Assembly: GCA_003223675.1 (NCBI GenBank) | Contig: QHVW01000110.1 | Coordinates: 1-7,703, forward strand | Origin: Acidobacteriota bacterium | Lineage (GTDB): Bacteria; Acidobacteriota; Thermoanaerobaculia; Multivoradales; UBA5704 | Length of the DNA stretch: 7,703 nucleotides | Reading direction: 5' to 3' | Part shown: positions 1 to 5,080 of the stretch, piece by piece | How positions within the stretch are numbered: position 1 is the first letter of the stretch | Layout: each line of letters begins with the position of its first letter | Made by a program: the position numbers and the translations under genes | Notes under the pieces: model-generated | Database searches by the model: none | What the model was told of the DNA's origin: nothing | What the model saw: the letters and a program-made list of their open reading frames with translations, nothing else

Positions 1-199
1 CGGCGAGCTCGAGGCCCGTCAGGTTGGGCATCTCGATGTCCGTGAGCACCACGTCCGGCCGCGCCGTCGCCAGCAGCGCCAGGGCCTCGCGGCCGTCGTG
101 GGCGCGGCCCACCACCTCGATGTCCGGCTCCAGCTCCAGCAGGGCGGCGAGGGCGCCCAGGACCATCGACTGGTCCTCGGCGAGGAGGACGCGGATCAC
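1..199 (-). CDS. NarL/FixJ-type response regulator, receiver domain (3' end beyond window)
   Basis: This is the receiver half of a two-component response regulator; only the first 66 residues lie in the window. It starts MIRVLLAEDQSMV, with the acidic pair E8-D9. The phospho-acceptor is D54 in VVLTDIEMPNLTGLEL, the normal receiver layout. The GTG start at 199 overlaps the kinase stop (GTGA, 4 nt), and a GGAGGAG sequence lies about 5 nt upstream, inside the kinase gene. From family knowledge, partners of DesK-type kinases carry a C-terminal LuxR/NarL-type helix-turn-helix; that part is outside the window, so the NarL assignment is inferred from the partner. It probably regulates the upstream ABC transporter genes of its own operon. 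Confidence 0.93.
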   Translation of the reverse strand, partial: MIRVLLAEDQSMVLGALAALLELEPDIEVVGRAHDGREALALLATARPDVVLTDIEMPNLTGLELA

Positions 200-1320
200 G
201 CCGTCTCCTCCCGCAGGGTCCCTCCCCCCTCCTGCGCGGCGGACTGTCCGGAACGCCGCGGCAGGACGATCGAGAGCGACGTGCCGGTCCCGGCCCGGCG
301 CTCCAGCCGTCCGCCCAGCCCCTCCACCCGCTCGCGCATGGAGGCGAGGCCGATCCCCTCCGGCGCCGAGCCGCCGCGGCCGTCGTCGCGCACCTCCAGC
401 CGGGTCTCCGCCGCCGTCTGCTCCAGGGTGATGCGGCAGGTCGCGGCGCCGGCGTGGCGGATGATGTTGGTCACCGCCTCGCGCAGGGCGAGGGCGAGCG
501 CCGTCTCCTGGGCGGGCTCCAGCTCCAGGGGCTCGGCGAAGTATTCCGGTTTCACCCCCGCTGCCTCCAGGGCGATCCGCGCCCGGGCCAGCTCCGCCGG
601 CAGCCCCTGCGAGCGGTAGCCGGCCACCGCCGTGCGCACCTCGCGCAGCGCTTCGCGGGAGATGCGCTCCACCTCCCGGATCTCGCGGCCGGCCCGCTCC
701 GGGTCGCGCGCGAGGAGCTTGCCCGCCAGCTCGGCCTTGAGGGTGATGAGCGACAGGGTGTGGCCCAGCAGGTCGTGGAGGTCGCGGGCGATGCGCTCGC
801 GCTCCGCCGTCTTGGCCAGCAGCTCCACCTCGTCCTGAGCGAGGCGCAGCTTGGAGTTGGCCCGTGAGACCTCGGCGTAGTGGATGTTGGCGCCGCCCAC
901 CAGCAGCGAGAACAGGGCCGCCGGAAACCAGAAGTACGAAGGCAGGTGAAAGATCCACGTCTCCAGCAGCGCCACGGCCAGTATGACCACAAGGCCCCGC
1001 AGCGCGAACCGGGGCGGACCCGCGTAGCCGATGAAGCTGGCGGCGTAGATGAAGTAGGCGCTCGCTCCCGGATTGACCGGCGCGAACACCATTCCCAGCA
1101 GCAGGATGCCGGCGATACACCACAGGACCTTGCGGTCGCGCAGCCAGTGCGCCGTGAAGTAGAGGACCAGGAAGACGGCCACCCCCGCCAGGGTCAGCCC
1201 CCACTGCAGAGCGGAGGCCCGCGCCAGGGCGGGGTACATGAACACGAACCCGAGGTAGACCAGCCAGACGTAAGGGGTCCAGCCCTGCTCGGGGTCCTCG
1301 GGGAGGGGGCGGAAGCGCAT
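196..1320 (-). CDS. DesK-family membrane sensor histidine kinase (HisKA_3 + HATPase_c)
   Basis: This 374-residue sensor kinase phosphorylates the adjacent response regulator. Residues about 17-147 form five or six hydrophobic segments with no large periplasmic domain, as in DesK, so it probably senses a membrane signal. A short cytoplasmic helix (about 150-175) leads into the HisKA_3 dimerisation domain, ERERIARDLHDLLGHTLS, with phospho-acceptor H182. The HATPase domain shows an N box (REAVTNIIRHA, N285), a G1 box (DDGRG, 312-316) and a G2 box (GIGLASMRER). The N-terminal GWTPYVWLVYLGF is typical of the family. The ATG at 1320 has a GAGG about 8 nt upstream. A 51-nt gap separates it from the permease stop, and its own stop overlaps the regulator start. 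The ligand cannot be deduced. Confidence 0.95.
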   Translation of the reverse strand: MRFRPLPEDPEQGWTPYVWLVYLGFVFMYPALARASALQWGLTLAGVAVFLVLYFTAHWLRDRKVLWCIAGILLLGMVFAPVNPGASAYFIYAASFIGYAGPPRFALRGLVVILAVALLETWIFHLPSYFWFPAALFSLLVGGANIHYAEVSRANSKLRLAQDEVELLAKTAERERIARDLHDLLGHTLSLITLKAELAGKLLARDPERAGREIREVERISREALREVRTAVAGYRSQGLPAELARARIALEAAGVKPEYFAEPLELEPAQETALALALREAVTNIIRHAGAATCRITLEQTAAETRLEVRDDGRGGSAPEGIGLASMRERVEGLGGRLERRAGTGTSLSIVLPRRSGQSAAQEGGGTLREETA

Positions 1321-1348
1321 GGGGATATCCTCTTCCTCTATCTATCTG

Positions 1349-1356
1349 GATGTCAT
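1349..1356. promoter_or_regulatory. GATGTCAT octamer within an 11-bp palindrome before the kinase gene
   Basis: In the 51-nt permease-kinase spacer the sequence GGATGTCATCC is a perfect 5-1-5 inverted repeat. Its GATGTCAT core is identical to the right half of the palindrome upstream of the operon. It could be a second site for the operon's own regulator. A short repeat like this can occur by chance, and the evidence is sequence only. Confidence 0.25.
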
Positions 1357-1371
1357 CCGGGCGCGGGGCTT

Positions 1372-2178
1372 CTACCCGAACGTCTTCCCCTCGTCCCGCC
1401 GCCAGCCGGCCCAGGCCAGCCCCAGCGAGAGGAGCGTGAAGACGGCCAGCACGGCGACACCCCGCCCCACCGGCTCGTGCTGATCCATGCCGATCGTCTT
1501 CAGGGCGAGCTGAGCATAGTGGTAGGAGGGGAGGAACAGGGCGATCTTCTTCACCACCACCGGCATCATCTGGATGGGAATCCACATGCCGGAGCCGAAG
1601 GCGGCCGGCAGCGAGATCAGGTTGATGACCGCCGGCGCCGAGTTCGGCCCCGCCCAGTAGCCGATGGCGAGGCCGAAGGCGGCGAAGGGCACGGCCCCGG
1701 CGACCTGCACGCCGGCCAGCGTCAGCCACGTCGCCAGGGGCAGGCGCACGCCGCCGGCCGTGGCCCCCAGGGTGAACAGCGAGCCCACCATCAGCGTGCC
1801 GAACAGAAGGCACATCGCGAGCTTGCCGACGTAGGGAGCGAGAGGCGGCATGGGCGTCGCCCGTTTGAACAGCAGCCACCCCTGGCCGCGCTCCACCGCC
1901 AGGCCGACGCCGAGGCCGAAGAGGGCCGCGTTCATCACCCCGAAAGCGCCATAGGTGGCAATCAGATAGGTCGGGAAATCGAAGGCGCCGCCAGGACCCT
2001 GCCTCAGAGCCACCCCGAAGAGCATATAGAAGACCAGCGGGAAGGTGAGCGTCGGTATGACGTAGACCGGCAGCCGCAGCAGCTTCAGGAACTCGTACTT
2101 GGCTTCGAGGGTAAAGATCCGGGCGAGGCTGCGCCGGCCCGGTTGGAGGGTCATCGTCGTCCCAGTCGTGGTGCTCAT
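1372..2178 (-). CDS. ABC-2 type transporter permease
   Basis: This is a 268-residue membrane subunit of an ABC exporter. About six hydrophobic segments are visible (roughly residues 37-57, 72-95, 116-139, 149-174, 182-205 and 239-257). An amphipathic cytoplasmic N-terminus (LARIFTLEAKYEFLKLLRLP) precedes the first, as in ABC-2 permeases. The segment GSGMWIPIQMMPVVVKKIALFLPSYHY matches the conserved ABC-2 region before the last helix. The frame stays open far upstream, but the start is set at ATG 2178, which overlaps the ATPase stop (ATGA). GAGG lies about 8 nt before it, and the upstream extension is only a shadow of the ATPase gene. It should pair with the preceding ATPase. The substrate is unknown; related yvfS/lnrMN-type systems export lipophilic compounds or drugs. 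Confidence 0.93.
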   Translation of the reverse strand: MSTTTGTTMTLQPGRRSLARIFTLEAKYEFLKLLRLPVYVIPTLTFPLVFYMLFGVALRQGPGGAFDFPTYLIATYGAFGVMNAALFGLGVGLAVERGQGWLLFKRATPMPPLAPYVGKLAMCLLFGTLMVGSLFTLGATAGGVRLPLATWLTLAGVQVAGAVPFAAFGLAIGYWAGPNSAPAVINLISLPAAFGSGMWIPIQMMPVVVKKIALFLPSYHYAQLALKTIGMDQHEPVGRGVAVLAVFTLLSLGLAWAGWRRDEGKTFG

Positions 2179-3104
2179 GCCGCTACCTCGTCTTTCGTAT
2201 CCGCCCCGGTGAGGGTGAGGAAGGCTTCCTCCAGATCGGCGCCCTCGACCTCGAGGCCGGAGAGCCCCGGATCGCGGGCCAGCAGCTCGCGCACGGCGCG
2301 GTCCGCCTCGGTGGTGAACAGCTCGGTCAGCTCGCCCTCCCGGCGCGCGGCGCGCACGCCGGGCAGAGCGGCCGCCTCCTCCAGCGTCAACGCCGTGCGG
2401 CAGCGGACCTTGCGCCCCGCGACGCGGGCCTTGATCTCCGCCGGCGTCCCCTCGGCCACGATGCGGCCGCGGCTGATGAGCACGATGCGGTCCGCCAGGG
2501 CGTCCGCCTCCTCCAGGTGGTGGGTGGTGAGGAGCACCGACCGCCCCTCGGCGGCCTTGCCCTCGATCACCGACCAGAGGCCGCGCCGGGACTCGACGTC
2601 CATGCCCACCGAGGGCTCGTCGAGGAACAGCAGATGGGGATCGCCACACAGGGCAAGGGCGAAGAGCACCCGCTGACGTTGGCCGCCGGAGAGCTTGCCG
2701 AACAGGCGGTTCTCCAATCCCACGAGCCCGGCCGCCGCCATCACCTCGGTCGCCGGAAGGGGATTGGGGTAATAGCTGGAGATGAGATGGACGTGCTCGC
2801 GGACCCTCAGGGTCTCCGGCACCTTCGAGATCTGAAGCATGGCGCCGACGCGGACGCGGGCCGCCGTGCTCCGGGGGTCCTGATCGAAAAGCCGCACCTC
2901 GCCGCCGCTGGGCCGCAGGAGGCCGAGCAGGAGCTGCACCGCCGTCGTCTTGCCGGCGCCGTTGGGACCCAGCAGCGCCACCACCTCGCCGGGCTGGACC
3001 GCGAAGTCGACTCCATCCAGGGCGGTGACGGCCCCGAACCGCTTGACGGCCCGGCGCAGCTCCGCGAGCGGCCGGTCGTCGTCGAACTGTCTCTGAGATT
3101 TCAT
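2175..3104 (-). CDS. ABC transporter ATP-binding protein
   Basis: This 309-residue ATPase powers the adjacent permease. In order it has Walker A GPNGAGKTT (46-54), the Q-loop Q91 (MLQISKVPETL), signature LSGGQRQRV (138-146), Walker B LLFLDEP (158-164), D-loop SVGMD, and H-loop H195 in LLTTHHLEEADALADR. A C-terminal extension (about 220-309) is typical of the drug-exporter ATPases that pair with ABC-2 permeases. The frame opens at an upstream ATG (3221), but I choose ATG 3104. It has GGAGG 6 nt upstream and homology begins there, while the 39 extra residues cross a palindrome and part of the inverted repeat. It is the first gene of the four-gene operon and overlaps the permease by 4 nt. All catalytic motifs look intact. 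Confidence 0.95.
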   Translation of the reverse strand: MKSQRQFDDDRPLAELRRAVKRFGAVTALDGVDFAVQPGEVVALLGPNGAGKTTAVQLLLGLLRPSGGEVRLFDQDPRSTAARVRVGAMLQISKVPETLRVREHVHLISSYYPNPLPATEVMAAAGLVGLENRLFGKLSGGQRQRVLFALALCGDPHLLFLDEPSVGMDVESRRGLWSVIEGKAAEGRSVLLTTHHLEEADALADRIVLISRGRIVAEGTPAEIKARVAGRKVRCRTALTLEEAAALPGVRAARREGELTELFTTEADRAVRELLARDPGLSGLEVEGADLEEAFLTLTGADTKDEVAA

Positions 3105-3185
3105 GGCATCCTCCGTTCGAATCTTCCAAGGACATTCTGGGAGATTCGCCCGGAGGACCCCAGGGAGGGATGTCAGGACTTTGGG

Positions 3186-3199
3186 ATGACAGATGTCAT
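3186..3199. promoter_or_regulatory. Candidate response-regulator operator (6-2-6 inverted repeat)
   Basis: ATGACA-GA-TGTCAT is a perfect 6-bp inverted repeat with a 2-bp spacer. It is centred about 88 bp upstream of the ATPase start codon. An additional GATGTCA lies at 3169-3175. NarL-family regulators are known to bind closely spaced inverted repeats with a 2-bp gap, which suits the operon's own regulator. I could not fix a convincing -35/-10 pair nearby. Confidence 0.4.
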
Positions 3200-3204
3200 T
3201 GCCC

Positions 3205-3286
3205 CCTGGGAGCGCCGGCATCCCTGCCGGCTTCTTACTTCCTCTTGAAGAAGAGAAGAGCCGGCAGGGATGCCGGCGCTCCCAGG
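3205..3286. repeat. Palindromic REPIN/BIME-like intergenic element
   Basis: Two perfect 28-nt inverted arms (3205-3232 and 3259-3286) flank a 26-nt pyrimidine-then-purine centre. Each arm is itself a hairpin: GCCGGCA-TCCC-TGCCGGC at 3214-3231, and GCCGGCA-GGGA-TGCCGGC at 3260-3277. Two REP-like hairpins in inverted orientation around a short spacer is the defining layout of a REPIN/BIME, which is normally dispersed in many genomic copies and mobilised by RAYT (TnpA_REP) transposases. No RAYT gene is in the window. It lies between the exporter promoter region and the 3' end of the CX3C peptide gene, so it could also terminate or stabilise that transcript. Confidence 0.75.
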
Positions 3287-3311
3287 CAGACTACGCTCAT
3301 CGGGCAATCAC

Positions 3312-3512
3312 TCAGCAGCCGGCGAGGCAGGCCAGCCACGCGCTGTGGCAATCGTTGGCGCAGCCCGTATAGGGGAAGAACCGGCAGTCGATCTGGCAGG
3401 AGTGGTAGTCGGAGTCGCAGATCTGGGCACAGGTATACGCCGAGCTCGTTTTCGCCGGACCGAGCAAGGCGCAGAGACCGAGGACCAGGGTGAGAGCCGC
3501 AAGCCTTTTCAT
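3312..3512 (-). CDS. Small secreted protein with four CX3C motifs
   Basis: I do not recognise the family of this 66-residue protein. Residues 1-25 are a clear Sec signal peptide: MKR, a hydrophobic core LAALTLVLGLCALLG, and a likely cut after the SSA at residue 25. The mature part of about 41 residues has eight cysteines, paired as four CX3C motifs: C28-C32, C39-C43, C51-C55 and C62-C66, spaced by 6-7 residues. Such spacing suits helical hairpins stapled by disulfides, or metal binding. The start is ATG 3512. AAGGAG lies 6 nt before it and directly abuts an alternative in-frame ATG two codons upstream, which is too close to use. The gene is divergent from the other Cys-rich peptide gene, with 160 bp between them. 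The function is unknown. Confidence 0.8.
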   Translation of the reverse strand: MKRLAALTLVLGLCALLGPAKTSSAYTCAQICDSDYHSCQIDCRFFPYTGCANDCHSAWLACLAGC

Positions 3513-3672
3513 GAGCATCTCCTTTGTAGGCCTCGCACCGCGAGGACGTTGACCCTGGTATACCGCAGGGAGGCGGGAAAGGATTGCAGATTCTTGCGGA
3601 CTTGCCGCCGCTGACACGCGGGGCGGGGCAGCCGCACCATCCTTTGTAGATGGAACACGAAAGGAGAAACCC

Positions 3673-3900
3673 ATGAAGCGATTCAAGGTGGTTGCCCTGG
3701 GCCTGGCGTTGACTCTGGCGGCTTTTGCCTCCGCTCCTCGTCCGGCCACGGCCGACGACTGCTGCTGCGCCAGCGCGCAGCAGGAGGTCGAGGACACCTG
3801 TGCACGGCTCGGCAGCTCGGTGCGGTACTTCTACTGCGAGCCGGGTTACGAGGGCTCGCTCTGCGGCTGGTCGTACGACTGCTACCCGCCGCCGCAGTGA
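3673..3900 (+). CDS. Small secreted cysteine-rich protein
   Basis: This 75-residue protein is of a family I do not recognise. A Sec signal peptide (MKRFKVVALGLALTLAAFAS) ends at a likely cut after ATA (residue 27). The mature region of about 48 residues begins DDCCC and carries seven cysteines (30, 31, 32, 43, 55, 64, 70), then ends YPPPQ. An odd number of cysteines leaves one free, or available for dimerisation or metal binding. Aromatic residues are frequent (RYFYC, CGWSYDCY). The ATG is well supported by AAAGGAG 6 nt upstream (ending at 3666). It is the only convincing intact plus-strand gene in the window, divergent from the CX3C peptide gene, and a strong hairpin lies 28 nt after its stop. 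Confidence 0.8.
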   Translation: MKRFKVVALGLALTLAAFASAPRPATADDCCCASAQQEVEDTCARLGSSVRYFYCEPGYEGSLCGWSYDCYPPPQ

Positions 3901-3928
3901 GGGTTGGCGGGCGAGACAGGCAATGAGA

Positions 3929-3956
3929 GGGCGCCGCCCCTCGCGAGGCGGCGCCC
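3929..3956. terminator. Perfect 10-bp GC hairpin between convergent genes
   Basis: GGGCGCCGCC (3929-3938) pairs perfectly with GGCGGCGCCC (3947-3956) around the loop CCTCGCGA. It sits 28 nt after the plus-strand peptide stop and 18 nt beyond the end of the convergent HepT gene, which is where a bidirectional terminator belongs. It lacks a T tract on either side, so it is not a textbook intrinsic terminator and may act as a 3'-end stabiliser. Confidence 0.55.
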
Positions 3957-3974
3957 GTCCTGCCCGGGGGCGCG

Positions 3975-4454
3975 CTACGTCGTGCCCACTCGCTTTTTCC
4001 CCTCGCAGTATGAGGTTTTCAACTCTCTCCCCAGCTCTCTCCCCACCCAGGCGCTCACCTCTGACGCGAAGCGCTCCAGGTCGGCGAGGCCAGTTCTGGC
4101 GGCAGCGTAGATCCGCATGGGGTCCACGCCAGAGTAGCCGTGGGCGACGACGTTGCGTAGTCCAACGGCATTCCGTAGAGCACTGACGGTCTGCCGTGAG
4201 ATCACCCCATGCTCTGCAAGACGCTCGAAGGCCTCGCGAGCGGTGGCGGCGGGCCCCCAGCCTTCATCAGCAATGAGGTGGGTGGCGAGGTCGATGCAGG
4301 CTTGGACGCCCAGGAGGAGATTGAAAGAAACCTGCTCCAGGGCATCCTCGTCGGCGGCGAGATCTTCGGGATCGGCTGGGCAGACCGCTCGTGTTCGCGC
4401 GATCCTGCGGTCGAGCTCTTTCAGCTTCTGAGCAACGACGTTCGCGTCAACCAT
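3975..4454 (-). CDS. hepT: HepT-like HEPN ribonuclease toxin
   Basis: This 159-residue all-helical HEPN protein is the toxin half of a type VII MNT/HEPN module. The diagnostic motif RX4HXY is present as RNVVAHGY (R100, H105, Y107), preceded by SALRNAVGLR. In characterised HepT proteins R and H form the RNase site and the Y is AMPylated by the MntA antitoxin; all three residues are present here. The start is ATG 4454, with GGAGG about 6 nt upstream. A TTG at 4469 in the same frame would put that binding site inside the gene. It overlaps the 3' end of the MNT gene by 8 nt, indicating translational coupling. The C-terminal tail is basic (EGKKRVGTT). The gene looks intact, and its cellular RNA target cannot be read from sequence. 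Confidence 0.9.
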   Translation of the reverse strand: MVDANVVAQKLKELDRRIARTRAVCPADPEDLAADEDALEQVSFNLLLGVQACIDLATHLIADEGWGPAATAREAFERLAEHGVISRQTVSALRNAVGLRNVVAHGYSGVDPMRIYAAARTGLADLERFASEVSAWVGRELGRELKTSYCEGKKRVGTT

Positions 4455-4848
4455 GTCTCCCCTCCGCAAGACGACGGAGGAAGGAGTCCCTCATCCTCTC
4501 CCAGCCGGGTCGGTCCGTCTCAGCCTGTAGGATGGCGCGAGTGCGCCACGACGCGTCGGCATAGCGTTCTCGCTCATAGAGCACGATGCCGTCCCGGAGC
4601 ACCGCGTTGAGCAGGGGATAGCCGGGGTCGTCGAGACTCACGACGTCGACCTCCACCCGCGAGGCGTCGCTCAAGTCCGCCGCCAGCGCCAGCAGGTCGA
4701 GGTTGTCGCCCAGGACGGCCACGTCGGCATCGGATCCAGGGCGGGCCCGGCCTCGCGCACGGGATCCGAAAAGAATGGCGAGACGGATGTCCTGCCGTCC
4801 GCTCAGCGCTTCCTTCAGGGACTCGATGACCGGATCTTCCTCGCTCAC
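4447..4848 (-). CDS. mntA: MntA-like minimal nucleotidyltransferase antitoxin
   Basis: This 133-residue protein has the minimal nucleotidyltransferase fold. The signature GSX10DXD is present as GSRARGRARPGSDAD (G28, S29, D40, D42), with a third acidic position at D68 in VEVDVVSLDD. In studied pairs, MntA neutralises HepT by attaching AMP units to its active-site tyrosine; the catalytic residues for this are all present. It is the upstream gene of the pair and overlaps hepT by 8 nt. The start is GTG 4848, giving MSEEDPVIESLKEAL. No clear ribosome binding site precedes it, so the exact start is less sure than the family. The C-terminal region (about 95-130) is helical and charged. Confidence 0.9.
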   Translation of the reverse strand: MSEEDPVIESLKEALSGRQDIRLAILFGSRARGRARPGSDADVAVLGDNLDLLALAADLSDASRVEVDVVSLDDPGYPLLNAVLRDGIVLYERERYADASWRTRAILQAETDRPGWERMRDSFLRRLAEGRHG

Positions 4849-5080
4849 GGATGAGAGTCTACGCCGTCGTGGCCGGGGAGGGTGAATCCGGCGGTATCCG
4901 GCAACGAGCTGACAGAGACGACCCTGCGCGACCGCACGATGGACTCCCTAGAGGTCTGGGGTTTCTCGCCCAACCTCAGGTGGGTCAAGGCTCCACGCTA
5001 TCGCCCTCCTGGCGGACGCTTCCTTCAAGAAGTCGTTGGCACCTATGAGTTGGAGCAGGTCCTCGGCATCGCGGGCGCGG

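Noticed and set aside
880..2676. A 598-codon plus-strand open frame across the kinase and transporter genes
   Set aside because: It lies antisense to well-supported kinase, permease and ATPase genes, is rich in R/G/H/Q low-complexity sequence, and reflects high-GC antisense openness.
2179..3135. N-terminal extension of the permease frame
   Set aside because: It is a shadow of the ATPase gene; the permease start at 2178 has a binding site, a 4-nt overlap and a proper ABC-2 N-terminus.
3105..3221. 39-residue N-terminal extension of the ABC ATPase from ATG 3221
   Set aside because: It crosses the palindrome and part of the inverted repeat, while ATG 3104 has GGAGG at ideal spacing and begins where the family homology begins.
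3170..3493. Plus-strand frame with a palindromic peptide (ASLPAS...RRAGRDAGAP)
   Set aside because: The peptide is a by-product of the inverted-repeat element, and the rest is antisense to the CX3C gene.
3557..3564. GGTATACC as a -10 element for the divergent peptide genes
   Set aside because: It is a symmetric 8-mer but neither direction has a convincing -35 at proper spacing.
4455..4469. TTG start of HepT five codons upstream
   Set aside because: It would place the GGAGG binding site inside the coding region; ATG 4454 is better.
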